The notes under the pieces: generated by a model
The model's database searches: none
Seen by the model: the letters and a program-made list of their open reading frames with translations, nothing else
What the model was told of the DNA's origin: nothing
Source: an uncultured Phocaeicola sp.
Lineage (GTDB): Bacteria; Bacteroidota; Bacteroidia; Bacteroidales; Bacteroidaceae
Direction of reading: 5' to 3'
Assembly (NCBI GenBank): GCA_944320855.1
Contig: CALUJF010000022.1
Coordinates: forward strand, 1-47,325
DNA: 47,325 nt
Part shown: in pieces, positions 19,115 through 28,273 of the stretch
Position numbering within the stretch: the first letter of the stretch is position 1
Layout: the number at the start of each line of letters is the position of its first letter
Program-made: the position numbers and the translations under genes

Positions 19115-20761
19115 ATGACAAACAGATTGTTGATGGCTGTAGTACTGCTAACAGCCTTTGTAGTAAACGGTTGGGCTTGTACCAACTTTATTGTCGGCAA
19201 GAAAGCGTCTGCCGACGGTTCTGTAATAGTGTCCTATTCTGCCGATTCTTACGGAATGTTCGGATGGTTGTATCACTATCCTGCAGCTACACATCCGGAA
19301 GGTGCCATGCGCGATATCCACGACTGGGATACAGGCAAATATCTCGGACAGATCAAGGAAGCAAATCAGACATATAATGTAGTGGGCAATATGAATGAAT
19401 ATCAGGTTACTATCGGCGAGACCACATTCGGCGGTCGTCCTGAACTGGTGGATACTACAGGTATTATGGACTACGGAAGTCTTATCTATGTAGCTCTCCA
19501 GCGTTCTCGTACAGCCAAGGAAGCCATCAAGGTTATGACAGACCTCGTAAAGGAATACGGTTATTACAGCAGCGGTGAGTCTTTCTCTATTGCCGACCCT
19601 AACGAGGCATGGATTATGGAAATGATTGGTAAAGGTCCCGGTATTAAAGGTGCAGTATGGGTGGCAGTCCGCATTCCGGACGACTGTATCGCAGCCCATG
19701 CCAACCATAGCCGTATACACAAATTCAATCTTAATGACAAGGACAACTGCCTTTATTCTCCTGATGTGATATCATTTGCACGCGAAAAAGGCTATTTCAG
19801 CGGAAAGAACTCGGAATTCAGCTTTGCCGATGCATACTGTCCTCTTGAATTCGGTGGACTCCGTTTCTGCGAGGCACGTGTATGGAGCTTCTACAATATG
19901 TTCAGCAAGACAACAGGCGAGGCATATCTCCCGTATATCCTTGGCAAGAGTAAAGAACCTATGCCACTTTACATAAAGGCTGATTCAAAACTTTCAGTTC
20001 GCGATGTCCAGAGAGCTATGCGCGACCATTACGAAGGTACACCGCTCGACATCACTAAGGATATGGGTGCAGGTCCTTTTGAAACTCCTTACCGTCTTTC
20101 TCCTCTTACATTCAAGGTTGACGGAGTGGAATACTTCAACGAACGTCCTATCTCTACACAGCAGAGTGCATTCTCTTTCGTTGCACAGATGCGTGCCAAC
20201 CTGCCTGACCCTGTAGGCGGTGTATTGTGGTTCGGACTTGATGATGCAAACATGACTGTCTTTACTCCGGTCTACTGCTGTACAGACAGAATTCCTGTTC
20301 CATACGCTGAAGGAAACGGCGACTGCATCACATTCTCATGGGATTCTGCTTTCTGGATTTACAACTGGGTGGCAGACATGATCCGTCCTCGTTACAGCCT
20401 GATGATAGATGATATGCGTGCCGTACAGAATGAGCTTGAAGATACTTTCGAATCTGCTCAGTCAGGAATAGAATCCGCTGCACTGAAGTTGTATCAGGAA
20501 GACCCTGCAAAAGCTCAGACTTTCCTTACTAACTATACAGATATGACAGCGCGTACTACTATCGACCGCTGGAAGAAACTTGCAGAATTCCTTATCGTAC
20601 GTTATAATGACGGTGCAAGAAAATTAGTCAAGAATGGCAAGATGGTTGCTCCTGAAACAGGAAATTGTGCCCCGCTTGAGCGTCCTGGATATCCAGAAGA
20701 ATTCCTTAAGGAACTTGTAAAGGCTACAGGCGACAGATATAAATCAGTTGAATTGAAATAA
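19115..20761 (+). CDS. Secreted C69-family dipeptidase
   Basis: The 548-residue protein has a signal peptide (about 1-21) and then Cys22 in ACTNFIVGKKASADGS, the expected N-terminal nucleophile of the Ntn-hydrolase fold used by peptidase family C69. Further family-like stretches include SFSIADPNEAWIMEMIGKG and WDSAFWIYNWVAD. Such enzymes cleave dipeptides in the periplasm. It follows the M23 gene by 25 bases and ends at a strong terminator, so it may be the last gene of the tat run. Confidence 0.9.
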   Translation: MTNRLLMAVVLLTAFVVNGWACTNFIVGKKASADGSVIVSYSADSYGMFGWLYHYPAATHPEGAMRDIHDWDTGKYLGQIKEANQTYNVVGNMNEYQVTIGETTFGGRPELVDTTGIMDYGSLIYVALQRSRTAKEAIKVMTDLVKEYGYYSSGESFSIADPNEAWIMEMIGKGPGIKGAVWVAVRIPDDCIAAHANHSRIHKFNLNDKDNCLYSPDVISFAREKGYFSGKNSEFSFADAYCPLEFGGLRFCEARVWSFYNMFSKTTGEAYLPYILGKSKEPMPLYIKADSKLSVRDVQRAMRDHYEGTPLDITKDMGAGPFETPYRLSPLTFKVDGVEYFNERPISTQQSAFSFVAQMRANLPDPVGGVLWFGLDDANMTVFTPVYCCTDRIPVPYAEGNGDCITFSWDSAFWIYNWVADMIRPRYSLMIDDMRAVQNELEDTFESAQSGIESAALKLYQEDPAKAQTFLTNYTDMTARTTIDRWKKLAEFLIVRYNDGARKLVKNGKMVAPETGNCAPLERPGYPEEFLKELVKATGDRYKSVELK

Positions 20762-20788
20762 AAAAAGAGGCCCGAGGGCCTCTTTTTC
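20760..20788. terminator. Bidirectional terminator between the C69 and clpB genes
   Basis: AGAGGCC (20766-20772) and GGCCTCT (20777-20783) form a 7-bp stem with loop CGAG, flanked by a run of A on the left and T on the right. It should stop transcription from both of these convergent genes. Confidence 0.85.
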
Positions 20789-20796
20789 TGTTATTG

Positions 20797-23385
20797 TCAG
20801 TTGCGGAAACTCAATCCGTCTCCACCACGTTCCACTATGATTGGTTTTGTTCTGTTCACTTCCTGTGAAAGAAGTTTCTTTGACAAGTCGTTGAGCAGAT
20901 AACGCTGTATTGCACGTTTTACAGGACGGGCACCGAACTCTGGATCGTAACCTGCTGTAGCTATGAAATCGACAGCCTCGTCAGTCATCTGGAGCTGTAC
21001 ACCGTTCTCTTCAAGCATTTTTCTTATGCTGTTTATCTGCAGACGTACAATCTGTTCTATCTCATTCTTGTTCAATGGCAAGAACATGATAGTTTCGTCT
21101 ATACGGTTCAGGAACTCAGGACGGATAGTCTTTTTCAGCATATTCATCACTTCGTTCTTGGTTTCCTCTACTATCGTATCATGATTCATCGGAGTGATTT
21201 TTTCAAACTGGCTTTGTATGTATGAGCTTCCCAAGTTTGAAGTCATGATGATGATAGTATTCTTGAAGTTCACCGTACGTCCCTTGTTGTCTGTCAGACG
21301 ACCATCGTCCAATACCTGAAGCAGGATGTTGAACACGTCAGGATGAGCTTTTTCGATTTCGTCGAACAATACTACAGAGTAAGGTTTACGTCTTACTGCC
21401 TCAGTCAGCTGTCCGCCTTCATCGTAACCGACGTATCCCGGAGGCGCTCCGATAAGTCTTGACACAGAGTGTTTCTCCTGATACTCACTCATATCTATAC
21501 GCGTCATCAGTGATTCGTCATCGAACAGATATTCTGCCAGTGCCTTGGCCAACTCAGTCTTACCTACACCGGTTGTACCGAGGAAGATGAATGAGCCTAT
21601 CGGACGTTTAGGGTCCTGCAATCCTGCACGGCTACGTCTTACGGCATCGGATACAGCTTGGATAGCTTCGTCCTGACCTATGACACGCTTGTGCAACTCG
21701 TCTTCCAGGTGAAGAAGTTTCTCGCGTTCGCTTTGCAGCATCTTGCTTACCGGTATTCCGGTCCAGCGTGATACTACATCAGCAATGTCTTCTGCAGTAA
21801 CCTCTTCCTTAATCATGGCGCTGTCGCCCTGCTTGTGTTTCAGATCTTCCTGAATATTCTTGATTTCAGCTTCCAAAGCCTGTAACTTGCCGTAACGTAT
21901 TTCAGCTACACGTCCGTAGTCACCCTCACGCTCAGCCTTGTCGGCTTCGAACTTGAGCTGTTCTATTTCCTTCTTGTTCTGCTGAATTTTATTTACAAGT
22001 TCCTTCTCACTCTGCCATTTAGCCTTGTAGGAAGTCTCCTGTTCTTTCAGTTCGGCAATCTCCTTGTTAAGCTGTGCAAGTTTGGCTTCATCCTTTTCAC
22101 GTTTGATAGCCTCACGCTCGATTTCAAGTTGTTTCAATCGGCGTTCAATCTCGTCAAGTTCCTCAGGCAAAGAGTCACGTTCCATACGCAGTTTTGCGGC
22201 AGCCTCGTCCATAAGGTCGATAGCCTTATCCGGCAAGAAACGTTCTGTGATATACCTGTTACTCAATTCAACAGCGGCTATGATAGCCTCGTCTTTGATA
22301 CGTACCTGATGATGATTCTCATATCTTTCCTTCAGACCACGTAGGATTGATATTGAGCTCTGGGTGTCAGGCTCGTCTACCATTACAGTCTGGAAACGAC
22401 GTTCAAGGGCCTTATCCTTTTCGAAATACTTCTGGTATTCGTCCAGTGTGGTAGCACCGATACTTCTCAGTTCGCCACGGGCCAATGCCGGTTTCAGAAT
22501 GTTTGCGGCATCCATCGCGCCTTCGCCTTTACCTGCACCAACCAGAGTATGTATCTCATCGATGAACAATATTATGTTACCGTCCGATTTTGTTACCTCA
22601 TTGATGACAGATTTAAGTCTTTCCTCAAACTCTCCTTTATATTTGGCACCTGCAACCAACGCACCCATATCAAGTGAGAACAGCTGTTTGTTCTTCAGGT
22701 TTTCAGGCACATCACCACGAAGGATACGCTGTGCCAGACCTTCCACGATAGCTGTCTTACCTGTACCCGGTTCACCTATCAGGATAGGGTTGTTCTTTGT
22801 ACGGCGGCTCAAAATCTGAAGTACACGTCTGATTTCCTCGTCACGGCCTATAACCGGGTCCAGCTTTCCTGTACGTGCAGCCTCAATCAGGTTTATCGCA
22901 TACTTTGAAAGTGACTGATAAGTGTCCTCGCTTGACTGTGAAGTAACCTTCTGTCCCTGTCTCAGTTCGTTGATTGCGGCACGCAATTCCTTGTCTGTCA
23001 TTCCGGCATCCTTCAGAATTGTTGCCACCGTACTCTTCACATTGAGCAAAGCCAGAAGTATAGCTTCAAGTGAAACGAACTCGTCGCCAAGTTCTTTTGA
23101 GTACTCAACTGCCTTTTGCAATACATTGTTAGTATCGCGGCTCAGATAAGCCTCGCCACCAGAAACCTTAGGCAGAGATGCAATCTGACGGTCAAGAACT
23201 GTAGCTACCTGCTGGCCGTTTATTCCAAGCTTCTGGAATATGAAGTTGGTCACGTTTTCGCCCACCTTCAATACACCTGCAAGTATGTGTTCCGGCTCTA
23301 TGGCCTGCTGTCCGCGGCTCTGTGTCAAGTTCACAGCCTCCTGAACAGCCTCTTGCGATTTGATTGTAAAGTTGTTGAAATTCAT
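20797..23385 (-). CDS. clpB: Disaggregase ATPase ClpB
   Basis: The 862-residue Hsp100 protein works with DnaK/DnaJ/GrpE to pull apart aggregates. In order: Clp_N domain (about 1-145), first AAA+ domain with Walker A GEPGTGKT (204-211), a long coiled-coil middle domain (about 400-530) that distinguishes ClpB from ClpA/C, and a second AAA+ domain with Walker A GTTGVGKT (about residue 600). The C-terminus shows the [13 protein letters not shown] stretch typical of sensor 2. It is transcribed alone and convergent with the C69 gene. Confidence 0.97.
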   Translation of the reverse strand: MNFNNFTIKSQEAVQEAVNLTQSRGQQAIEPEHILAGVLKVGENVTNFIFQKLGINGQQVATVLDRQIASLPKVSGGEAYLSRDTNNVLQKAVEYSKELGDEFVSLEAILLALLNVKSTVATILKDAGMTDKELRAAINELRQGQKVTSQSSEDTYQSLSKYAINLIEAARTGKLDPVIGRDEEIRRVLQILSRRTKNNPILIGEPGTGKTAIVEGLAQRILRGDVPENLKNKQLFSLDMGALVAGAKYKGEFEERLKSVINEVTKSDGNIILFIDEIHTLVGAGKGEGAMDAANILKPALARGELRSIGATTLDEYQKYFEKDKALERRFQTVMVDEPDTQSSISILRGLKERYENHHQVRIKDEAIIAAVELSNRYITERFLPDKAIDLMDEAAAKLRMERDSLPEELDEIERRLKQLEIEREAIKREKDEAKLAQLNKEIAELKEQETSYKAKWQSEKELVNKIQQNKKEIEQLKFEADKAEREGDYGRVAEIRYGKLQALEAEIKNIQEDLKHKQGDSAMIKEEVTAEDIADVVSRWTGIPVSKMLQSEREKLLHLEDELHKRVIGQDEAIQAVSDAVRRSRAGLQDPKRPIGSFIFLGTTGVGKTELAKALAEYLFDDESLMTRIDMSEYQEKHSVSRLIGAPPGYVGYDEGGQLTEAVRRKPYSVVLFDEIEKAHPDVFNILLQVLDDGRLTDNKGRTVNFKNTIIIMTSNLGSSYIQSQFEKITPMNHDTIVEETKNEVMNMLKKTIRPEFLNRIDETIMFLPLNKNEIEQIVRLQINSIRKMLEENGVQLQMTDEAVDFIATAGYDPEFGARPVKRAIQRYLLNDLSKKLLSQEVNRTKPIIVERGGDGLSFRN

Positions 23386-23423
23386 ATATATTCTCCTTTC
23401 TTATTTATTTCTTTTATTTTTAT

Positions 23424-23471
23424 GACATAAGAACAAAAGATCATATTTTTTTGTCCTTGTGTTCTTGTGTC
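23424..23471. repeat. Inverted repeat upstream of clpB
   Basis: GACATAAGAACA (23424-23435) and TGTTCTTGTGTC (23460-23471) match as an inverted repeat in 11 of 12 positions, with a 24-base spacer. It lies 39 to 86 bases upstream of the clpB start, where an operator could be expected. It is not a CIRCE element. Confidence 0.5.
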
Positions 23472-23634
23472 TTAAACCACGCCTATATCACTCCAAACTC
23501 CTTGCCAAACCCGTTTTTTGAATGATTATATGTCTAAATGTCAGATACTTAGCGTTCGGAACTGCAATTTTGTCCTTTTATAGGACAGATTGTCTGTAAA
23601 GTTTTTAGTATCTTTACACGGTAATTGAATTTTT

Positions 23635-24216
23635 ATGGAAAAGAAAATAGAATTTGCACCAAACGTGATGCTTATCGATGCATCATATCTTGATAGAGTA
23701 GGCCGTGATATGGCCGAACATTTTTCACCTATATTAAATAGAGAGTTGCCGAAAGCAGACCTTGCCTCATTGCTCGAATGTCTTGCGCTCGATGCAGGAG
23801 TAGTATTGGGTGATAATGCCGTTCAGGTGATTTTCATATACGATTCAGCAGAACCGCGCATGTCTTTCTGTTCACCTTCCGATTTGGACAAGGAACTTAA
23901 TAATGTAGCTTTCAAGAGTCAGCTTGGTGAGTTTTCGCTCTATTCGTTCCAGCCGTCGGATATGGCAACATGCGAGGAACTTTTCAATGAGGCCCTTATG
24001 TTGGCAGGGGAATCCAAGGATGTGAAAAGGGTTATAGCCGTAGCCGATGAAGACGCTTATCAGCAGAAAACCCATTCCACACTCAATAAGATAAAGGGAA
24101 AAGACAGTGTAACACTCTTCGGTATGAATCCTCCTAAGGATGAGGCCGCATATTCCTTTGAAATGTTGGGCTTTGCCGTCCTCCAGTCTTTGGGAATAAA
24201 AGCAGAAGAGTTGTAG
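23635..24216 (+). CDS. Uncharacterised conserved protein
   Basis: This 193-residue soluble protein (MEKKIEFAPNVMLIDASYL) has no signal peptide, membrane span or catalytic motif I can identify. It looks well-formed, with codon use like its neighbours and a proper ATG, and it resembles an uncharacterised family found in Bacteroidales. It precedes a LysR regulator on the same strand, with the 7-bp array between them. No function is proposed. Confidence 0.75.
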   Translation: MEKKIEFAPNVMLIDASYLDRVGRDMAEHFSPILNRELPKADLASLLECLALDAGVVLGDNAVQVIFIYDSAEPRMSFCSPSDLDKELNNVAFKSQLGEFSLYSFQPSDMATCEELFNEALMLAGESKDVKRVIAVADEDAYQQKTHSTLNKIKGKDSVTLFGMNPPKDEAAYSFEMLGFAVLQSLGIKAEEL

Positions 24217-24232
24217 ATTAGTTGTTAGTTCT

Positions 24233-24274
24233 TAATTATTAATTATTAATTTTTAATTTTTAATTTTTAATTAT
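24233..24274 (+). repeat. Six 7-bp AT-rich tandem units before the LysR gene
   Basis: The units are TAATTAT, TAATTAT, TAATTTT, TAATTTT, TAATTTT, TAATTAT, ending six bases before the ATG at 24281. They fill the position of a promoter or leader for the regulator gene. Confidence 0.9.
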
Positions 24275-24280
24275 CCTCCC

Positions 24281-25186
24281 ATGTCCGATTTCCGTCTAAA
24301 AGTATTCTACAGCGTAGCCAAGAACCTCAGTTTTACCAAGGCTTCTCAGGAACTGTTTGTCAGTCAGCCGGCAGTGACGAAACATGTGCATGAACTCGAA
24401 AGTATGTATCATGTCCGTCTGTTCGACCGTACAAACAACAAGATATCCCTGACCGAAGCCGGAAAAATGATGATGGAACATTGCGAACGCATACTTACGG
24501 AATACCGCAAGATGGAATATGACATGCACCTGCTCAATAACGAGTATGCCGGCGAGCTGCGTTTGGGAGCCAGTACCACCATAGCCCAGTACATCCTTCC
24601 TCCCATACTTGCCAAGTTTACGGAGAAATACCCCCAGATAAAGGTTTCGCTCATAGATACCAACTCTCGCAATGTGGAGAATGCCGTATCTGAACACACT
24701 ATAGATTTAGGCATGGTGGAAGGAGTATTCCGTACCCCGAATCTGAAGTACGAAGCATTCCTTTGCGATGAATTAGTCCCTGTGGTACGCTCCTCAGCCC
24801 TTCCTGCCGATGTGGAGGAAATCACTCTTGAAGAGTTCTGCAAGATTCCGCTTGTCCTGAGGGAGAGAGGTTCAGGTACGCTTGATGCCATAGAAACAGT
24901 TCTTGCCGAAGAAGGTCTGAAACTCTCGTCGCTGAACGTAAGAATGCATTTGGGCAGCACAGAGAGCATCAAATCATTCCTGGCTTGTAGCGACTGTATG
25001 GGGATAATATCCATAGCAGCCCTGGTGAAGGAGTTGGGCGAAGGTCTGTTCCGAGTGATAGACGTATCTGGACTCCAGTTCACCCGTCATTTCTGCTTCG
25101 TGTCCGCGCAGGGGCAGGAGATAGAGGCAGCACAGCTTTTCATGCGTTTCGTGCGTAGTAGTTTGGAAAGGAATAAAGATAAATGA
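24281..25186 (+). CDS. LysR-family transcriptional regulator
   Basis: The 301-residue protein has an N-terminal winged helix-turn-helix (about 1-60; FTKASQELFVSQPAVTKHVHELE is the HTH region) and a LysR substrate-binding domain from about residue 88, starting GELRLGASTTIAQYILPPIL. It resembles the CysB/CbbR/YwfK branch. LysR proteins often control a divergent neighbour, but none is divergent here; clpB is the nearest minus-strand gene beyond the uncharacterised gene. The effector is unknown. Confidence 0.92.
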   Translation: MSDFRLKVFYSVAKNLSFTKASQELFVSQPAVTKHVHELESMYHVRLFDRTNNKISLTEAGKMMMEHCERILTEYRKMEYDMHLLNNEYAGELRLGASTTIAQYILPPILAKFTEKYPQIKVSLIDTNSRNVENAVSEHTIDLGMVEGVFRTPNLKYEAFLCDELVPVVRSSALPADVEEITLEEFCKIPLVLRERGSGTLDAIETVLAEEGLKLSSLNVRMHLGSTESIKSFLACSDCMGIISIAALVKELGEGLFRVIDVSGLQFTRHFCFVSAQGQEIEAAQLFMRFVRSSLERNKDK

Positions 25187-25276
25187 GATACAAGGCTTCA
25201 GTTACAAGTTGACAAGGTTTATATCCGTATGGAGAGCCTCGTCAACTTGTTAACTCGTCATTTCGTCAACTAAGTA
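25184..25276 (+). repeat. Dispersed intergenic repeat, copy 1, with 8-bp units
   Basis: After the LysR gene, a segment of about 48 bases starting near 25184 aligns well with one after the ACT gene (near 26442). Its right part runs in octamers from 25237: CCTCGTCA, ACTTGTTA, ACTCGTCA, TTTCGTCA, ACTAAGTA. Arms at 25204-25217 and 25237-25250 form an inverted repeat matching at 13 of 14 positions. Confidence 0.75.
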
Positions 25277-25288
25277 ATATATATAATA

Positions 25289-26074
25289 ATGAGTACAAGA
25301 GAAGAACAGATGCAATCATTCGGCCGTCTGCTTGATGTGCTGGACGAATTGCGCGAAAAATGTCCGTGGGACAGAAAGCAGACAAATGAAAGTCTGCGTC
25401 CCAATACCATAGAAGAAGTTTACGAACTTTGCGATGCCCTCATTCAGAACGATAAAAAGAACATCTGCAAGGAGCTTGGCGATGTACTTCTGCACGTAGT
25501 ATTCTATGCCAAGATAGGCAGTGAGACAGGCGATTTCGATATAAAGGATGTGTGCGACAAACTGTGCGACAAACTTATATTCCGTCATCCGCACGTGTTC
25601 GGCGAAGTGAAGGCAGACACTGCAGAGAAAGTTTCTGAAAACTGGGAACAGATAAAACTGAAAGAAAAAGACGGTAACAAATCTGTCCTGAGCGGAGTTC
25701 CTGCCGCCCTTCCTTCATTGATAAAGGCATACCGCATCCAGGACAAGGCACGCAATGTCGGTTTCGACTGGGAGGACAGGGAAGATGTCTGGAAAAAGGT
25801 GAAAGAAGAAATCACAGAGTTTGAGGCCGAGGTGGGCAGTATGGACAAGGATAAAGCCGAAGCAGAGTTTGGCGATGTCATGTTCAGCCTTATCAATGCT
25901 GCAAGACTCTACAAGATAAATCCTGACAATGCGCTGGAGCATACAAACCAGAAATTTATCCGCCGTTTCAACTATCTGGAAGAGCATACCATCAAGGCCG
26001 GAAGAAATCTCAATGATATGACACTCAGCGAGATGGACGAGCTGTGGAATGAGGCAAAAAGCAAAGGACTGTAG
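25289..26074 (+). CDS. mazG: Nucleoside triphosphate pyrophosphohydrolase MazG
   Basis: The 261-residue protein has two MazG-type helical domains. The first carries CPWDRKQT and the metal-binding pattern EEVYELCDAL then KELGDVL (about residues 48-72); the second has EEITEFEAE then EAEFGDVMFS (about 172-200). It would hydrolyse NTPs or dNTPs to monophosphates and pyrophosphate. Its length fits E. coli MazG (263 residues). A repeat-rich leader precedes it. Confidence 0.95.
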   Translation: MSTREEQMQSFGRLLDVLDELREKCPWDRKQTNESLRPNTIEEVYELCDALIQNDKKNICKELGDVLLHVVFYAKIGSETGDFDIKDVCDKLCDKLIFRHPHVFGEVKADTAEKVSENWEQIKLKEKDGNKSVLSGVPAALPSLIKAYRIQDKARNVGFDWEDREDVWKKVKEEITEFEAEVGSMDKDKAEAEFGDVMFSLINAARLYKINPDNALEHTNQKFIRRFNYLEEHTIKAGRNLNDMTLSEMDELWNEAKSKGL

Positions 26075-26124
26075 ATTTTTGCGATATTTTAGTGTATAAT
26101 TCTTTCGTTTTGAAATCAATTGAC

Positions 26125-26132
26125 TATCTTTG
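26125..26132 (+). promoter_or_regulatory. Likely -7 box of the ACT-domain gene
   Basis: TATCTTTG fits the -7 consensus and lies 31 bases before the ACT gene start. A TTTC-containing stretch at the expected -33 position is only a partial match. Confidence 0.5.
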
Positions 26133-26163
26133 CCGAAAATTAGTAATTAAAATTCAATAAAAG

Positions 26164-26436
26164 ATGAATAAATCAATTATCACCGTAGTAGGAAAAGATA
26201 CTATAGGTATCATCGCCAAAGTATGTACATACCTGGCAGAAAACAATGTAAACATTCTGGATATCTCTCAGACTATCGTTCAGGAATATTTCAACATGAT
26301 GATGATTGTCGACATGTCAGCCATTAATAAACCTTTCGAGCAGATTGCTACAGAAATGTCAAGCTTAGGAGAAACAATGGGTGTACAGGTAAAATGTCAG
26401 AGAGAGGAAATCTTCGACAAGATGCATCGTATCTAA
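26164..26436 (+). CDS. ACT-domain protein (UPF0237 type)
   Basis: The 90-residue protein is essentially one ACT domain, with the start SIITVVGKDTIGIIAKV and the expected beta-alpha-beta pattern, ending in a basic tail (EIFDKMHRI). ACT domains bind amino acids or similar small ligands. It is followed after 133 bases by the DUF711/UPF0210 gene; the same pairing occurs in many Firmicutes and Bacteroidota. The ligand is unknown. Confidence 0.9.
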   Translation: MNKSIITVVGKDTIGIIAKVCTYLAENNVNILDISQTIVQEYFNMMMIVDMSAINKPFEQIATEMSSLGETMGVQVKCQREEIFDKMHRI

Positions 26437-26441
26437 GAAAA

Positions 26442-26568
26442 GGAGACAAGGTTTCAGTTACAAGGTGACAAGGATTGCCATCCGAATGGAATTAACATCT
26501 GGCGAAGCTAAAAACTCGTCAACTCGTCAACTCGTTACCTAACTTATAAATTCAAAAACTCAAAAACT
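26442..26568 (+). repeat. Dispersed intergenic repeat, copy 2, with 8-bp units
   Basis: The left part aligns with copy 1 near 25184. From 26513 to 26568 the sequence keeps an 8-base register: AACTCGTC, AACTCGTC, AACTCGTT, ACCTAACT, TATAAATT, CAAAAACT, CAAAAACT. One base then separates it from the ATG at 26570. Confidence 0.75.
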
Positions 26569-26569
26569 C

Positions 26570-27934
26570 ATGATAAATATATCCGAGGTTATTGAAACCA
26601 ATAAAATGATAGAAAAGGAAAATCTTGATGTCCGTACCATCACGATGGGTATCAACCTACTTGATTGTGCCGACGGAAATCTTGATGTCCTTTGTCAGAA
26701 TATATATAACAAAATTACCCGCCTTGCCGGAAAATTAGTAAGCACAGGCGAGGAAATATCAAAGGAATTCGGTATTCCTATCGTCAACAAGCGTATCTCC
26801 ATTACTCCTATAGCCCTTGTAGGAGGTTCGGCATGCAAGACTTCCGATGATTATGTAAAGATAGCTCAGACTCTTGACCGTGTAGCAGCCGAGTTGGGAG
26901 TGAACTTCATAGGAGGTTACTCTGCCATAGTATCAAAAGGTATGAGTCATAGCGACGAACTCTTCATCCGTTCCATTCCTAAGGCATTGGCATGCACAGA
27001 GAGAATATGCAGTTCCGTAAATGTAGGTTCTACCAAGACAGGCCTCAATATGGATGCGGTACGTCTTATGGGCGATATCATAAAGGAAACAGCAGAATTG
27101 ACAAAAGACTGCGATTCTCTCGGTTGCGCCAAACTTGTAGTGCTTTGCAATGCTCCGGACGATAATCCGTTCATGGCAGGTGCATTCCACGGAGTATCGG
27201 AAGACGATGCTGTCATAAACGTGGGAGTAAGCGGCCCTGGAGTAGTGAAATATGCACTCGAACAAATCAGAGGAGCAAGTTTCGAAGTCCTTTGCGAAAC
27301 AATCAAGCGTACAGCATTCAAGATTACCCGTGTGGGCCAGCTTGTGGCACAGGAAGCATCACACCGTCTTGGTATTCCTTTCGGTATAATCGACCTTTCG
27401 CTTGCACCGACACCTGCAGTAGGCGACAGTGTGGCTGAAATCCTTCAGGAAATAGGTCTTGAATATCCCGGTGCACCGGGTACAACAGCAGCGCTTGCAC
27501 TTCTCAACGACCAGGTGAAGAAGGGCGGTGTAATGGCGTCATCATACGTTGGCGGTCTTAGTGGAGCGTTTATCCCTGTCAGCGAAGACCAGGGAATGAT
27601 AGATGCCGTAGTGGCAGGAGCTCTTACTATAGAGAAGCTCGAAGCCATGACATGCGTATGCTCTGTAGGGCTTGATATGATAGCCATTCCGGGCGACACT
27701 CCGGCTACATCTATCGCCGGTATGATTGCCGATGAGGCAGCTATCGGAATGATAAACCAGAAGACTACGGCAGTCCGTGTCATTCCTGTGGTAGGAAAGA
27801 CAGTGGGCGAAACAGTAGAGTTCGGCGGTCTTTTGGGATATGCCCCTGTAATGCCAATGAACCGTTTCAGCTGCGATGCATTCGTAAACAGAGGCGGACG
27901 TATTCCAGCCCCTATACATAGCTTTAAGAACTGA
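26570..27934 (+). CDS. DUF711/UPF0210 family protein
   Basis: The 454-residue protein belongs to the UPF0210 (DUF711, 'PFL family') group, recognisable from its start [25 protein letters not shown], its length and Gly-rich stretches such as [15 protein letters not shown] and [21 protein letters not shown]. The fold is related to pyruvate formate-lyase but I see no glycyl-radical motif near the C-terminus, so that activity is not implied. It sits beside the ACT-domain gene, its usual partner. Function unknown. Confidence 0.88.
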   Translation: MINISEVIETNKMIEKENLDVRTITMGINLLDCADGNLDVLCQNIYNKITRLAGKLVSTGEEISKEFGIPIVNKRISITPIALVGGSACKTSDDYVKIAQTLDRVAAELGVNFIGGYSAIVSKGMSHSDELFIRSIPKALACTERICSSVNVGSTKTGLNMDAVRLMGDIIKETAELTKDCDSLGCAKLVVLCNAPDDNPFMAGAFHGVSEDDAVINVGVSGPGVVKYALEQIRGASFEVLCETIKRTAFKITRVGQLVAQEASHRLGIPFGIIDLSLAPTPAVGDSVAEILQEIGLEYPGAPGTTAALALLNDQVKKGGVMASSYVGGLSGAFIPVSEDQGMIDAVVAGALTIEKLEAMTCVCSVGLDMIAIPGDTPATSIAGMIADEAAIGMINQKTTAVRVIPVVGKTVGETVEFGGLLGYAPVMPMNRFSCDAFVNRGGRIPAPIHSFKN

Positions 27935-27938
27935 TGAA

Positions 27939-28004
27939 AAAACGCTTCGTCGTTTGGACTAAAATGACAAGGCGTTTAGATTAAAACGACGAAACGTTTT
28001 TATA
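27939..28004. repeat. 11-bp phased array after the DUF711 gene
   Basis: Six units of exactly 11 bases begin at 27939, 27950, 27961, 27972, 27983 and 27994, alternating between AAAAYGAC-like and CGTTTRGA-like units. The outer units also pair as an inverted repeat (27940-27955 with 27984-27999, 15 of 16 positions), followed by T, so part of it may fold as a terminator. Confidence 0.8.
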
Positions 28005-28014
28005 CAACCTAATA

Positions 28015-28050
28015 AGCTCGATCATTGTATTCAGTGGTCGGGCTTTTTTT
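28015..28050 (+). terminator. Intrinsic terminator before the polysaccharide locus
   Basis: AGCTCGATCA (28015-28024) pairs with TGGTCGGGCT (28035-28044) over ten positions, two of them G-U, around a 10-base loop, followed by a run of T to 28050. Confidence 0.75.
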
Positions 28051-28152
28051 ATTCTTTGATTTACCAATATGCAACAATCTTTTTTATGCAAATATTATTG
28101 TATAAAAAGCGTTATTTAGATGTTAAAAAATAACCTCGATAATGAATAGGTG

Positions 28153-28183
28153 TTGTATTGCTTGTTGAAATTTATTACATTTG
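28153..28183 (+). promoter_or_regulatory. Promoter of the polysaccharide locus
   Basis: TTG (28153-28155) is followed after 20 bases by TACATTTG (28176-28183), matching the Bacteroides consensus. Transcription would start near 28190, about 310 bases before the UpxY-like gene. I see no invertible-segment repeats directly around this promoter. Confidence 0.65.
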
Positions 28184-28262
28184 CATATAAAATCTTCTCA
28201 CTTAATTGCATTTTGAAACATTAGTGATAAATAAATATTAACAATGTTACAAAATGTTAAGC

Positions 28263-28273
28263 GGGGGGGGGGG
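28263..28273 (+). repeat. Run of eleven G in the polysaccharide leader
   Basis: Eleven consecutive G follow GC in an otherwise very AT-rich leader, with AGG after it. Such tracts slip in length during replication. The run lies between the promoter and the first gene, within the inverted repeat formed by CAAAATGTTAA (28250-28260) and its complement (28321-28331). Confidence 0.95.

Noticed and set aside
22064-22819. Plus-strand frames rich in Ser, Phe and Arg opposite clpB
   Set aside because: They mirror charged coiled-coil codons of clpB and have no family character.
24233-24274. CRISPR-like array
   Set aside because: Units are seven bases with no spacers; likewise the 8- and 11-bp arrays have no unique spacers.
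24409-25083. A 224-residue frame opposite the LysR gene
   Set aside because: The LysR frame has clear domains; the opposite frame is low in family character and has no leader.
26570-27934. DUF711 gene as an active pyruvate formate-lyase
   Set aside because: No glycyl-radical motif near the C-terminus and no adjacent activating enzyme.
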